Source of the DNA: Deltaproteobacteria bacterium CG03_land_8_20_14_0_80_45_14
GTDB lineage: Bacteria > Desulfobacterota > BSN033 > UBA1163
Assembly: GCA_002780715.1 (NCBI GenBank)
Contig: PEUO01000041.1
Span: forward strand, 1-34,826
Length of the DNA: 34,826 nt
Direction of reading: 5' to 3'
The notes under the pieces were generated by a model, which searched no databases, had not been told where the DNA came from, and saw nothing but the letters and a program-made list of their open reading frames with translations. Position numbers and translations under genes: made by a program. Shown here in pieces: positions 22,987-32,097 of this stretch; position 1 is the first letter of the stretch, and each line of letters opens with the position of its first letter.

Positions 22987-23754
22987 TTAGTAATAAAGAT
23001 TGGGATACCGCACTTTTCCTGGATAAACGAGTTTATCCCTCTCGTAGACCTTCCCCTCGACAATATTTCCAAGCCCCCTAACCCTTCCCCCTACATAAAT
23101 TTCTCCTCCCATCATCCATTCACCCGTATGGAGGCCGATGTTCTTCTTGATCAAAATTTTTCCCCCCCTCATCCCTGCCCCTGTCCAGTTCTTTGAATTT
23201 CCCTCAATGACTAACTCCCCCCCCTCAAGGCCAATGCCCGTGAAATCGCCGGTATCTCCCTCGATCATCAATCGCTTTCCTTTTGAAAGTCGAAATCCAA
23301 TGAGATTGATCTCTGTCTTCAGCTCAGAAAGCTTGAGGACGATCTCTTCTTCCATTGCGTAGTTACATAATGCAGAAATGTAGACGCCGGCTGGTCCTGG
23401 GATGAGATACGGAATCCTTTGGGTGTTCTCTAAAGCAAAGCAAAAGTCTTCAATATCCTCTGCCGTATAATCGACCTCCCTTACATATTTCTCCGCCACC
23501 TCATAAGCCTTGATGATCGTATTGTATTGCACCATCCAGACAAGTTCCTTGGCCTCCTCTTCTAAAAGTTTCTCGTATCCCCGGCGGATCCGATCCATCA
23601 CCGCCTCGGTGGATTGGACAATCTGATCCAGGGGGAGGTCAGGGGTGGGGGCAGCAAAGGTTTTAAATTCCTCAAAGGGATTCTTGGTTATCCAGCTTTC
23701 TTTGTCTGGGGGGAGAATGGAACTCTTTTTTGGCGGGGTGGGGGATTTCATCAT
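22987..23754 (-). CDS. GXGXG beta-helix domain protein in a MoxR/VWA operon
   Basis: This 255-residue protein starts with a Pro-rich N-terminus (1-45), then has a helical region (about 45-145). A right-handed beta-helix of the GXGXG type follows (about 146-235), with stacked turns such as GDTGDFTGIGLEGGELVIEG, TGAGMRGGKILI, TGEWMMGGEIYVGG and RGLGNIVEGKVY. This domain is known from glutamate synthase (GltB) and formylmethanofuran dehydrogenase subunit C (FwdC). A stand-alone version between a MoxR gene and a VWA gene is unusual. No catalytic residues are evident, so I infer an adaptor or substrate-recognition role. It follows the ATPase gene by 45 bp. Confidence 0.82.
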   Translation of the reverse strand: MMKSPTPPKKSSILPPDKESWITKNPFEEFKTFAAPTPDLPLDQIVQSTEAVMDRIRRGYEKLLEEEAKELVWMVQYNTIIKAYEVAEKYVREVDYTAEDIEDFCFALENTQRIPYLIPGPAGVYISALCNYAMEEEIVLKLSELKTEINLIGFRLSKGKRLMIEGDTGDFTGIGLEGGELVIEGNSKNWTGAGMRGGKILIKKNIGLHTGEWMMGGEIYVGGRVRGLGNIVEGKVYERDKLVYPGKVRYPNLYY

Positions 23755-23799
23755 TAAATCTAGCCTCTCAAAAACACGATAGAAAAAAACGTTCCCGCC

Positions 23800-25140
23800 T
23801 TAGCTCCTTCGGGTATCGATGTCTTTTTTAACTTCCACATAAAGGGGGTGATCCCCTTCCAAGGGTTCCAAATCCCCCCCTTGAAAAACCTTCGATCCGA
23901 CCGCCAAGGCATCTTTCAGATGTTCGCTCTGTTCTCGATATCTCTGAGAAACTGTTTTCACCGCTTCCTTTGCAAGAAAAATAGGGAAGGGATCATCCCT
24001 TTTCGATCTCTCTTTCTGAGAAAGGACCTCGTCCTTCCATTGGATCCGATGGGCCAACGTATAGGGAATGACTGCCTTGATATGTTCGATGTCGATCTCA
24101 GAATCCTCCATCAACCATGCCAATCCCTGCGCATACTGCTTTATAGAGGAAGGGAGTCGATTGGAGGCACAATTTTTAATTTGGCGGCAGAGATATTCCG
24201 TATAGTGACACCCCTCTTCACAGTTTTCGACAACCCGTTTCTGCCCATACCGTTCACAGAAAGACAATTCAGCGAGAAGCATTCGAGTAAAGGCGCTGGC
24301 ATCGAGGTCCAACTCTAAACTTTCCATCTCTGCACGAATTTGATCACGGTCTTGTCTCTGAAAGGACTTGACCCCTAATACTTCATCAAGATATTCCCCG
24401 TAGGCATTACAAACTTCTTCCATTTTAGAAATCTTCCTCTCATAAGCGATCTTGTATTTCAGAATGTGATAAAGCTCCTTTTCATACTTCGAATGTCTAA
24501 GGATATGATCTTTTCGCTTATCCTTCCCAATGAGAAAAGAAAGATTGGCCCCAGGGTATCTCGACTCCACCATGACATCGAATCGATCCACCAGAGGAGC
24601 GATGATGGTATTGGTCCCTCCATCTTGATAATTGGCGGTGGCAAAAAGACAGTATTCCTCGTTAATGATCATCTCATTGAGGTATTCCCAATTCCCTCGA
24701 TCCACCCCATCCAGGATCATGCTCTGTTTGGTTTCTGGAAGGCGATTGATCTCATCCACAATTTTTACTGGGATTTGGGAAAAATTGGTCCACACCACAT
24801 CCTCCTCGCCTCGATTCAATCTGCCCAGATCCGGTCTGCCAATAATTTTTTCCTCTGTTTGTTCCGGGTGCCCTGAAACCTCACTCCCCCAAATCACGCC
24901 CAATGGAAATTGGTAGATGAGGGAGCAGACATATTCTGCGGAGGTTGTCTTCCCCAACCCTGGTTCTCCAATAATCAATTCCTTTCCCTTCTTCAGGCCG
25001 GTAAGAAGGCTTAGCAGGATCGCCGAATTAAAACGCTCTCCTTTAATTTCTATATCTGGACGGTTGAAGTAGAGATGGTCGCTGATAAATTGGTATATTT
25101 CCATTGCTTGTTTCCGATACCCGTTCTTTTCCACGCCCAC
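23800..25140 (-). CDS. MoxR-type AAA+ ATPase with C-terminal Cys cluster
   Basis: This 446-residue AAA+ ATPase has Walker A GEPGLGKT (58-65), Walker B VKIVDE (D129-E130), sensor 1 in LFATAN (N170), a DRFD arginine-finger block (R186) and a sensor-2/lid helix near 328-345 (NRLPSSIKQYAQGL). The block WGSEVSGHPEQTEEKIIGRPDL is the MoxR-like pore region. A cysteine cluster lies just before sensor 2: C295, C307-X3-C311-X6-C318-X5-C324. That is not usual for MoxR and could hold a metal or Fe-S cluster. The start is GTG 25140, or the third codon GTG 25134, with AAGGA upstream. It is first in the operon, downstream of its own promoter. Confidence 0.88.
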   Translation of the reverse strand: MGVEKNGYRKQAMEIYQFISDHLYFNRPDIEIKGERFNSAILLSLLTGLKKGKELIIGEPGLGKTTSAEYVCSLIYQFPLGVIWGSEVSGHPEQTEEKIIGRPDLGRLNRGEEDVVWTNFSQIPVKIVDEINRLPETKQSMILDGVDRGNWEYLNEMIINEEYCLFATANYQDGGTNTIIAPLVDRFDVMVESRYPGANLSFLIGKDKRKDHILRHSKYEKELYHILKYKIAYERKISKMEEVCNAYGEYLDEVLGVKSFQRQDRDQIRAEMESLELDLDASAFTRMLLAELSFCERYGQKRVVENCEEGCHYTEYLCRQIKNCASNRLPSSIKQYAQGLAWLMEDSEIDIEHIKAVIPYTLAHRIQWKDEVLSQKERSKRDDPFPIFLAKEAVKTVSQRYREQSEHLKDALAVGSKVFQGGDLEPLEGDHPLYVEVKKDIDTRRS

Positions 25141-25222
25141 TATTCCTTTCTCTCTTCTTCTAAATTTTATCTAAGCGCCAAACCTAAAAATCAATTCCCA
25201 ATGATGAATGATCTTAGCTATC

Positions 25223-25251
25223 ATATTAACATGGCCCATGGCCTAAGACAA
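25223..25251 (-). promoter_or_regulatory. sigma-70 promoter of the MoxR-GXGXG-VWA operon
   Basis: TTGTCT (25246-25251) and TAATAT (25223-25228) stand at 17-bp spacing on the minus strand, about 80 bp before the MoxR start. The spacer includes the near-palindrome GGCCATGGGCC. Confidence 0.6.
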
Positions 25252-25284
25252 GGTTTCACTTTGATAAAGAAAGTGCCGATTCCT

Positions 25285-25464
25285 TCAGCGGAAACGCTTC
25301 TCTCCTGCTCGAATGGCGATCTCCAGTCGGTTTTCTTCGGGGGCATAGGGGCAGGTATATTTTTCGTTAAACTCGCAGAAGGGATTATAGGCACGATTGA
25401 AATCGATCAGCGCCCTCCCTCCAGGCATCGGTTCGATATGGAGATAACGCCCCTGAGGAGCCAT
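25285..25464 (-). CDS. DUF1684 C-terminal domain protein, short or truncated (59 aa)
   Basis: This ORF is too short for the supplied track. ATG 25464 opens MAPQGRYLHIEPMPGGRALI, followed by DFNRAYNPFCEFNEKYTCPY and ENRLEIAIRAGEKRF. These are the hallmark C-terminal blocks of DUF1684 (GRYL, LDFNxAYNPxC, CPxPPxENRLxVxIRAGEK). DUF1684 proteins are normally about 150-280 residues, so only the last third is present. It is in the same reading frame as the preceding HD gene and separated from that stop codon by 21 nt, with AAGGA upstream. It may be a minimal functional form or a remnant left by a deletion. Confidence 0.72.
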   Translation of the reverse strand: MAPQGRYLHIEPMPGGRALIDFNRAYNPFCEFNEKYTCPYAPEENRLEIAIRAGEKRFR

Positions 25465-25485
25465 GCGGGGGTTGGGCCATCCTTT

Positions 25486-26919
25486 TTAAACATTCGTCTC
25501 AAAGCTCTCCAAGTTTCCTTCTAGGGTCAGGGCACGCCGAGCAGCCCGTCCTAATTCCTTATCAAAACGATGGGTCGGGGCATAGACTCGGCAAATGGCC
25601 ACTTTTGCTGGGATATATTGAAATAGTCTTTTCAGGGGTTCCCTCGATATTCTTTTCGACCCCGGATCAAAGATCAGAAGGGTCCCCTCCTTTGATTCAT
25701 GCCAGGGATTGAGGGGCCTCGGGTCATGGTGAGCCATATCGACGTGGAATTCTAGCTCTTTCAGGCGTTTCGGTAAAAAGGCTTTGATCCTCTGTTTCAC
25801 CTCTTCGGGTTTTAAAAAAATCGGTCGTCCCATTTCCATCTCTCTTAGGGTGAGTTTTTCCTCAAAGACACTACTCCATTTCAACTTTCTCAAAAGCACT
25901 TCAGCCCACTTCTCTCCCAATTGCCTTTCCCGAGGCGATAAAGATCCTTTCCACTCCGATACCTTCTCCATCACAAACCAGTCTGTGAGCGAGAGGTATC
26001 GGTCTATCTCCTCCAAAGGATGAAACGGGCATAGAATCTCCATCGTCTCTTTAAATATTTCCTGAAGCTGAAGATCAATGGAACGGGTGGTGCGGTGATA
26101 ATAAACATTTGAGTAAAGATAGAGACGCGCATTGAGAAACATGGCCAATGCATCCATTCCTCTTTTATCCAAAGTCAATCCCTCTTGGCGAAAGGAGGTG
26201 TAGTAAAGGAGTCTCCTCCAATCCACCGGACCGATGGAAACCCCGGTCATATAGGCATCTCGCAACACATAATCGATATTATCGAAGGTAAAGATTCCTC
26301 GAAAGAGTTGCTGGAGGAAGTCCAACCATCTCGGATGTTTTCTTCCCTCCTTCTTTTGAGGCCTCTTGATGAGGAAGGCAACCTGCTCCGGATCAATGAC
26401 TTCTGCTTTTTTAAACAGACCGTGGGGACTTCGCCGGATTCCCTTTAAAAGGGGAGAAATTTTTTCTCGGATGAGATGCTGACCTATCTCCTCATGATTC
26501 GTTTTGAACCGAAAAAGATATTGGTCATCAAAAAAATGGCAGAAGGGGCCATGTCCGATATCATGGAGGAGCCCAGCCAGGCGAAGGAGTTCCTCTACAT
26601 AGGGGAAAGAGGGAAGGTCTGCTTTGAAAATCTTGAAGAGAAAGGGATAAAGCTGTTCAGAAAAAGTCCCCGCGACATGCATGGTCCCAAGAGAGTGTTG
26701 AAAACGAGTATGCTCGGCTGTGGGAAATACCCAGCGAGCGCTCTGTAGTTGAAAGATGCGTCGAAGGCGCTGGACCCAGGGGGTATCGATCACACCCCTT
26801 TCTGTTTCCTCCCCTTCTATCCGGTCGGTCATCACAATGTAATGATAAACGGGGTCTGCGATCAATCCGGTCCCCTGAGTGTTCTCTGCCTCTTTCATGT
26901 CCCTGAGACCTTTTTTCAT
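25486..26919 (-). CDS. HD-domain phosphohydrolase (dNTPase/SAMHD1-like)
   Basis: This 477-residue protein has the HD metal-binding set typical of dGTPase/SAMHD1-like enzymes: H75 in RFQHSLGT, H119-D120 in [12 protein letters not shown] (with H123 and H128) and a distal Asp in [13 protein letters not shown]. The N-terminal [16 protein letters not shown] is also characteristic of that family. It probably hydrolyses (d)NTPs or another phosphate ester; the exact substrate is unknown. The ATG overlaps the rpoZ stop as ATGA. Codon 8 (ATG, preceded by AGGGAC) is an alternative start. It probably belongs to the gmk-rpoZ transcription unit. Confidence 0.88.
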   Translation of the reverse strand: MKKGLRDMKEAENTQGTGLIADPVYHYIVMTDRIEGEETERGVIDTPWVQRLRRIFQLQSARWVFPTAEHTRFQHSLGTMHVAGTFSEQLYPFLFKIFKADLPSFPYVEELLRLAGLLHDIGHGPFCHFFDDQYLFRFKTNHEEIGQHLIREKISPLLKGIRRSPHGLFKKAEVIDPEQVAFLIKRPQKKEGRKHPRWLDFLQQLFRGIFTFDNIDYVLRDAYMTGVSIGPVDWRRLLYYTSFRQEGLTLDKRGMDALAMFLNARLYLYSNVYYHRTTRSIDLQLQEIFKETMEILCPFHPLEEIDRYLSLTDWFVMEKVSEWKGSLSPRERQLGEKWAEVLLRKLKWSSVFEEKLTLREMEMGRPIFLKPEEVKQRIKAFLPKRLKELEFHVDMAHHDPRPLNPWHESKEGTLLIFDPGSKRISREPLKRLFQYIPAKVAICRVYAPTHRFDKELGRAARRALTLEGNLESFETNV

Positions 26920-27146
26920 GAGCCATCGTCAGAAAGTTCGCTCCCTTTCTCTTTGTCTTCGGGACGCTTAACCCCCACCTTACCAGCCGCCACCTCTCGA
27001 AGAGCCGTCACAATGGACCGGTTATCCGTATCGACTAATGGCTTGGCGCCTTTCATGATCATCTTCGCTCTTCTGGCTGCCAAAATCACCAGCTCAAACC
27101 GGCTCTCCACCTCTCTCAGACAATCTTCTACAGTTATTCTAGCCAT
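26916..27146 (-). CDS. rpoZ: DNA-directed RNA polymerase subunit omega
   Basis: This 76-residue small subunit binds and folds the beta' C-terminus of RNA polymerase and, in proteobacteria, forms part of a ppGpp site. The family pattern is clear: [30 protein letters not shown], then [17 protein letters not shown]. The tail is acidic and variable. GGGAGG lies 7 nt before the start. The gene overlaps the end of gmk by 8 bp, in the conserved gmk-rpoZ arrangement. Confidence 0.95.
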   Translation of the reverse strand: MARITVEDCLREVESRFELVILAARRAKMIMKGAKPLVDTDNRSIVTALREVAAGKVGVKRPEDKEKGSELSDDGS

Positions 27147-27810
27147 TCTTTTCCTCCCATTTTTTCTTATTTTCCTCGAGAGTTAAATCCTTACCCCTTC
27201 GACATCTTTCTGCAATGATGATGGACTTTAATTTCTCAATGGCATCCTCAACTCTATCATTAATGATCACATAATGGTACCCATAGGCCTCTTCCATATC
27301 TCTTTTGGCATTTGACAAACGAAATTTAACCATCTCGAGGGAGTCCGCCCCTCTATTAATCAATCGTTCTCTCAGAACTTTTAGAGAAGGAGGAAGGAGG
27401 TAAATCAATACGGGTTTGCCAATCTCCTTCATCACCTTCTTTGCTCCCTGCGTATCGATATCCAGAATCAGGTCGATCCCTTCTGACTCCAATTTTTTCA
27501 AATCAGGCCGAGGAGTCCCATACCGATTCCCCAGCACTTCTGCCCACTCTAAGAATTCATTTCTTTCCGCCATTTTCTGAAAGATGGAATGGGAAACGAA
27601 GTGATAGTCCTCCCCCTCCTTCTCATCCGGCCGGGGCAAACGGGTGGTAAAGGAAACAGAGAATTGAAGGCCTGACAACTGTTGGATTACCTCTCTGACC
27701 AAAGTGGTTTTCCCTGCACCCGATGGCGCAGAGATGATAAAAATCAACCCTGCTCCTTTTTCACTCATCTCGTGCTTGAACCCAAACCCCTTTTCGTATA
27801 CAAAACTCAT
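27139..27810 (-). CDS. gmk: guanylate kinase
   Basis: The enzyme phosphorylates GMP (and dGMP) to the diphosphate. The P-loop is APSGAGKTT (28-36), followed by the GMP-binding [20 protein letters not shown] and the lid/Asp region. The track start (27810, 223 aa) overlaps the yicC stop as ATGA. Codon 15 (ATG 27768, MSEKGAG) is a plausible alternative, since most family members begin only about 5-10 residues before the P-loop strand. The remA/DUF370 gene that often lies between yicC and gmk is absent. Confidence 0.95.
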   Translation of the reverse strand: MSFVYEKGFGFKHEMSEKGAGLIFIISAPSGAGKTTLVREVIQQLSGLQFSVSFTTRLPRPDEKEGEDYHFVSHSIFQKMAERNEFLEWAEVLGNRYGTPRPDLKKLESEGIDLILDIDTQGAKKVMKEIGKPVLIYLLPPSLKVLRERLINRGADSLEMVKFRLSNAKRDMEEAYGYHYVIINDRVEDAIEKLKSIIIAERCRRGKDLTLEENKKKWEEKNG

Positions 27811-28685
27811 TCGATATTTTGCACCTGCTCCCGAATCTTTTCCAGTTCAGACTTCATCTCTACCGCCCTCTGGGAGATCTCTGCATCACTGGCCTTGGCG
27901 CTGACGGTGTTCACCTCCCGGTGAATCTCCTGGAGTAAAAAATCCATTTTCCGACCGACCGGTTCATTCCCTTCTAACAAAGCGCTAAATTGAGCCAAGT
28001 GACTTTCTGCCCGGACAATCTCTTCTGTGATGTCTGTCCGTTCTGCCAGCAAGGCGACCTCCTGTTCAAAACGCGAGGGATCAATCTCCATCCCTTCCAA
28101 AAGAGACCGAATTCTATCATGAAGTCGGGTAAGAGTGGCCTTGAGGCGGGGAGGAAATTGCTGTTTGATCCATTGCAACTGTTTAGCAATGCGCTCCAAA
28201 CGTTGTTGAAGATCTTTGGATAGGGATTCTCCTTCTAACCGCTTCATGTCGTCCATATTTTTAAAAGATTGCTTCAAGATCGGAAGAACCTCCTGCCAGT
28301 AAGGCTCTATATCCCCCAATTCTTCTTTTACGGTAATCAAGTCCTTCGCCCCGGCCAACAAATTTAAGGTGATTTCATCTTTCAGTTGAAGCTTCTCTTT
28401 CAAAGCATGAAGGACTCGGTAATACTGCTCGGCAAGATCGAGATCCACACTGAGTTGAACCTTTTCCTCTCCCAAGTTGTCCAGCCTTAGTGAAACATCG
28501 ATCCTACCTCTCGACACTTGGGATCGGATGATCTCTTTAATACGGGTTTCGAAAAGACTCAGACGTTTAGGGAGTTTGAGGTTGATGTCACTATATCGGT
28601 GATTCACGGAGCGGGACTCCACGACCACCTTTCCTAAAGTCGTATCCCCTTCTGCCCTTCCAAAACCTGTCATCGATTTCAACAT
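27807..28685 (-). CDS. yicC: YicC-family endoribonuclease
   Basis: This 292-residue protein belongs to the YicC/YloC family, recently characterised as metal-dependent endoribonucleases involved in RNA turnover. The N-terminus MLKSMTGFGRAEG and VESRSVNHRYSDINLKLPKRL are the family signature. The C-terminal DUF1732 part ends in LLQEIHREVNTVSAKASDAEI. Length is typical. It overlaps the DUF4416 stop by 7 bp and gmk by 4 bp, so it is cotranscribed with them. Confidence 0.94.
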   Translation of the reverse strand: MLKSMTGFGRAEGDTTLGKVVVESRSVNHRYSDINLKLPKRLSLFETRIKEIIRSQVSRGRIDVSLRLDNLGEEKVQLSVDLDLAEQYYRVLHALKEKLQLKDEITLNLLAGAKDLITVKEELGDIEPYWQEVLPILKQSFKNMDDMKRLEGESLSKDLQQRLERIAKQLQWIKQQFPPRLKATLTRLHDRIRSLLEGMEIDPSRFEQEVALLAERTDITEEIVRAESHLAQFSALLEGNEPVGRKMDFLLQEIHREVNTVSAKASDAEISQRAVEMKSELEKIREQVQNIE

Positions 28686-29233
28686 GGACGGTGTTTTCCT
28701 CCTCTTAAATCGTCTAAGTATTTTTTCCGAAATTGGTTAAAGAGCGTGATGACCTCCCCTTGTCGATAATCGGGATAGGTCCACTCCAAAGGTTGAAAGG
28801 ACTTATTCCGATAGATCAATGTTAAATCAGCATAAATACCATCCCTGAGATAGGGCCGATGAGTATAACCCTTGGTCGTGGCAAGGATCACATGCTCTAA
28901 ACAAATGTATCCCGGGTCGATGTTGATTCGACGGTTTCCATTGAGAGCGACATGCTTTTCTTCGAGGCGATTCGTGGCCTGTTTAATATCAGGGAGGATG
29001 GGAATGGGAATGAGTCGTTCGAAAGTAATGAAGTGACGGAAAAGAGGTTTTCCCATCTCCTGGGTATAATAATCGGTAAGATCAAAGGGGAACCTTTCGC
29101 TGATCGTGTCGGCCTCGCCAAAGGCCGAACGGAGGTCTTTCACTCCTTGATGGAAGAGGTCATGTTCTAAAACAATAAGGCTCATAAAGAGTTTAGCTGG
29201 TTCGGGTTCCTTTGGTTTTCCCATCCTTTTCAT
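28679..29233 (-). CDS. DUF4416 family protein
   Basis: This 184-residue protein of unknown function belongs to DUF4416, a family I associate mostly with deltaproteobacteria and related sulfate reducers. Recognisable blocks are GKPKEPEPAKLFMSLI at the start, ERFPFDLTDYYTQEMGKPLFRHF, NIDPGYICLEHVILATTKGYTHRPYL and WTYPDYRQGEVI. The start could be ATG 29233 or the fourth codon ATG (29224), which has AAAAGG upstream. It overlaps tlyA by 41 bp and yicC by 7 bp. Neighbours suggest a housekeeping or RNA context, but that is weak inference. Confidence 0.88.
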   Translation of the reverse strand: MKRMGKPKEPEPAKLFMSLIVLEHDLFHQGVKDLRSAFGEADTISERFPFDLTDYYTQEMGKPLFRHFITFERLIPIPILPDIKQATNRLEEKHVALNGNRRINIDPGYICLEHVILATTKGYTHRPYLRDGIYADLTLIYRNKSFQPLEWTYPDYRQGEVITLFNQFRKKYLDDLRGGKHRPC

Positions 29234-30005
29234 TCTCTTTTTTCAGGTAGATGAAAAACTCCTTATTCCCTTTGGGGCCAAGCAGTGAAGATTCCGTGAC
29301 ACCCAGTACCTTCAGCCCCAGTCCTCGACTGAACTTTGAAATCCTATCAATCACTTTTTCATGCAATGCCTTGTCCCTGACCACCCCTCCTTTGCCCACT
29401 TCTCCCTTCCCCACCTCAAATTGGGGTTTGATGAGGCTGAGGATGGCTCCTCCTTTTTTAAGAAACCCAAGGAGGTGAGGAAGAAATTTCTCAATGGAGA
29501 TGAAAGAGGTATCGATGAGGATCAAATCTGTTTCTTCTTGAACCTCCTCTCTTGGTAGATAACGAATATTTTTTCTCTCCAGGTTCACGACCCGGGGGTC
29601 TTTTTGAAGTTTCCATGCCAGCTGTCCATATCCAACATCCACGGCATAAACCTTCTGTGCCCCTTTTTGAAGAACACAATCCGTGAACCCTCCTGTGGAA
29701 GCCCCTACATCCATCACCACCATCCCCTTGGGATCAATTCCAAAGGCCTTGATGGCTCCTTCCAATTTTTCACCCCCACGACTCACATAAGAGGAATCCT
29801 CTCCTTGCAGTTGGAACTGGGCGTCACCATTTATTTGAGTTCCAGGTTTATCAATGATCTTCCCTTCGACAGCAACTCTCCCTGCCATGATCAAGGCTCT
29901 TGCTCTCTCACGAGTTCGTACGCTCCCTTTCTCCACTAAAAGTTTGTCTAAGCGCTCCTTTCTCACCGTATCACAAAGATGAACTCGATCAGCCGCCCTG
30001 TCCAT
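29193..30005 (-). CDS. tlyA: TlyA family rRNA (cytidine-2'-O)-methyltransferase
   Basis: This 270-residue protein has an N-terminal S4 RNA-binding domain (about 15-70: RLDKLLVEKGSVRTRERARALI) and a FtsJ/RrmJ-type methyltransferase domain. The linker SRGGEKL (75-81) and motif I DVGASTGGF (99-107) are diagnostic for TlyA, as are LIKPQFEVGKGEVGKGGVVRD. Mycobacterial TlyA methylates 16S and 23S rRNA 2'-O-cytidines; other homologues are sometimes called haemolysins. The start at 30005 lacks a ribosome site. A GTG at codon 14 is another option and would remove an atypical 13-residue N-terminus. Confidence 0.93.
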   Translation of the reverse strand: MDRAADRVHLCDTVRKERLDKLLVEKGSVRTRERARALIMAGRVAVEGKIIDKPGTQINGDAQFQLQGEDSSYVSRGGEKLEGAIKAFGIDPKGMVVMDVGASTGGFTDCVLQKGAQKVYAVDVGYGQLAWKLQKDPRVVNLERKNIRYLPREEVQEETDLILIDTSFISIEKFLPHLLGFLKKGGAILSLIKPQFEVGKGEVGKGGVVRDKALHEKVIDRISKFSRGLGLKVLGVTESSLLGPKGNKEFFIYLKKENEKDGKTKGTRTS

Positions 30006-30029
30006 GGGTAGGACAGAACCTGGGCAAAT

Positions 30030-31979
30030 TTATTTGGGGTTGGGATGGGCTCTGCTCACAGAGGTTTTAGATAAGCTCTGATGAATCAATTCTGACCGTC
30101 TTTCTCCAAGCATCTCCTTCACGCCTTTAAAAATTCCGTTCTCATCGATTCCATATTTTTCTCTCAAGAGAGTTTGTGGTCCATGCTCTACAAAAGTGTC
30201 AGGAATCCCCAGGCGTTTCACTTGGATTGAAAAAAGGCTTCTCTCTTGAAAGAGTTCGAGCACCGCACTTCCGAAACCTCCTTGAAGAACATTTTCCTCA
30301 ACGGTAAGGATCTTCCCGGTCCTCTGGGCCCAATCGCATAGGAGGTTCCCATCCAAAGGTTTGAGAAATCGGCTATTGATCACGGCCGCCTGGACCCCAA
30401 CATCTGCCAACTTTTCTGCCGCGCGAAGGGATGGATAAACAGTGGAACCCAAGGCGATAATGAGAATATCTTCGCCCTCCCTCAGAATTTCTCCTTTTCC
30501 AATGTCGATCGATTGGAGGGCCGACTCTTTCTTGACTCCGACCCCTTTCCCCCTCTGATACCGGAAGGCTACCGGGGTGGGACACTCCGTAGCGGTCTTG
30601 ATCATATGTTGAAATTCATTTTCATCTTTGGGAACCATGACGATTAGGTTCGGGATGTGACGGAGATAAGAAAAATCAAACAGACCGTGGTGGGTCGGGC
30701 CATCCTCTCCCACAATTCCTCCACGGTCTAATGCAAAGACGACTGGAAGGTTTTGCAAACAAACATCCTGAAGAACCTGGTCATAAGCCCTTTGTAAAAA
30801 GGTGGAGTAAATGGCGACCACAGGTTTCATCCCTTCAAGGGCAAGCCCCGCGGCAAAGGTGACTGCATGCTGTTCCGCAATGCCAATGTCATAGAATCGA
30901 TCAGGAAATTTCCTTGCAAATTCTTCCAGACCTGTTCCATTCTGCATGGCGGCCGTGATAGCGATCAAGCGCTTATTCTCAATCGCCAACTGGCAGAGCG
31001 TTTCCCCAAAAACCTCTGTATAGGTGGGAAGTTTCTTTGAAGAATCACTTCTAAGTTCTCCTGTCTCGATGACAAAAGGTGGGACGCCATGGAAACGGTC
31101 AGGATTCATCTCTGCAGGGGGATACCCTTTTCCCTTTTTGGTGATCACATGGACGAGAATGGGCCCCCTCAATTTTTTAATATTTTGAAAGGTCTCGATC
31201 AAGTAATCCAAACGATGACCATCGATCGGGCCGATATATTGCATACCCAATTCCTCAAAAAGGAGGCCTGGCATGAAGAAACCTTTCAGCGACTCCTCTG
31301 CCTGTTTGGCAAACCGGAGGACTGACTTTCCGATTCCAGGAAGGGTTTCTAAAAAGCCCTTCATCTCGTCTCGAAAACGGTTTACAAATTGACCAGTCAT
31401 TAACCGGTTGAGGTAAGAGGAGAGAGCTCCCACATTGCGCGAGATGGACATCTCATTATCATTCAGGATAACGATGAGATCTTGGTTAATGTGTCCCGCC
31501 TGATTGAGGCCTTCAAAGGCAAGGCCTGCAGTCATCGATCCATCCCCGATCACAGCGATGACCCTTCCCTCTTCGCCTTTGAGTCTTCTGGCCTCTGCCA
31601 TTCCAAGGGCAGAAGAGATGGAGGTACCGCTATGGCCGGAATCGAAGGCATCATAAACACTCTCATCCCTTTTCGGAAACCCGCTGATCCCCTCGTATTG
31701 TCTCAAGGTATGGAAGCGATCTTTTCTTCCTGTTAAAAGCTTATGGGCATAACTTTGATGGCCCACATCCCATACCAATTTGTCCCTCGGGAAGTCGAAA
31801 ACGTAGTGAAGGGCAGTGGTCAACTCCACCACACCCAGATTCGAAGCGAGGTGTCCTCCATTTTTTGAAACAGTGGAGAGGATCTCTTCTCGTATCTCAT
31901 AGCAAAGTCTCTCCAATTCCTCAGAGTCTAATTTCTTAACATCATGAGAGGTTTGTATCTGATCCAACACTTTTGTCAT
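30030..31979 (-). CDS. dxs: 1-deoxy-D-xylulose-5-phosphate synthase
   Basis: This 649-residue thiamine diphosphate enzyme makes DXP from pyruvate and glyceraldehyde-3-phosphate. That is the first step of the MEP isoprenoid pathway and also feeds thiamine and pyridoxal synthesis. Visible are GGHLASNLG (41-49), [11 protein letters not shown], the ThDP/Mg motif GDGSMTAG (145-152) with its downstream Asn, [17 protein letters not shown] in the pyrimidine domain, and the [15 protein letters not shown] block. AGGG lies about 8 nt before the start. It is followed by tlyA and preceded by ispA, so the window encodes the entry enzyme and the prenyl chain-lengthening enzyme together. Confidence 0.97.
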   Translation of the reverse strand: MTKVLDQIQTSHDVKKLDSEELERLCYEIREEILSTVSKNGGHLASNLGVVELTTALHYVFDFPRDKLVWDVGHQSYAHKLLTGRKDRFHTLRQYEGISGFPKRDESVYDAFDSGHSGTSISSALGMAEARRLKGEEGRVIAVIGDGSMTAGLAFEGLNQAGHINQDLIVILNDNEMSISRNVGALSSYLNRLMTGQFVNRFRDEMKGFLETLPGIGKSVLRFAKQAEESLKGFFMPGLLFEELGMQYIGPIDGHRLDYLIETFQNIKKLRGPILVHVITKKGKGYPPAEMNPDRFHGVPPFVIETGELRSDSSKKLPTYTEVFGETLCQLAIENKRLIAITAAMQNGTGLEEFARKFPDRFYDIGIAEQHAVTFAAGLALEGMKPVVAIYSTFLQRAYDQVLQDVCLQNLPVVFALDRGGIVGEDGPTHHGLFDFSYLRHIPNLIVMVPKDENEFQHMIKTATECPTPVAFRYQRGKGVGVKKESALQSIDIGKGEILREGEDILIIALGSTVYPSLRAAEKLADVGVQAAVINSRFLKPLDGNLLCDWAQRTGKILTVEENVLQGGFGSAVLELFQERSLFSIQVKRLGIPDTFVEHGPQTLLREKYGIDENGIFKGVKEMLGERRSELIHQSLSKTSVSRAHPNPK

Positions 31980-32097
31980 CGGTCAACCCTGTTGTTAAAA
32001 AAAATGACTCCTGTTAATAGGCTATATGAATCTATCATTGCCATGCAGTGAATGTCACAACCTATATAAAACAACTACGGGGTCAATATTCCTTTAA

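Noticed and set aside
25075-25524. 149-residue plus-strand ORF
   Set aside because: It crosses the MoxR promoter and runs antisense to the DUF1684-like ORF. The minus strand carries the recognisable protein.
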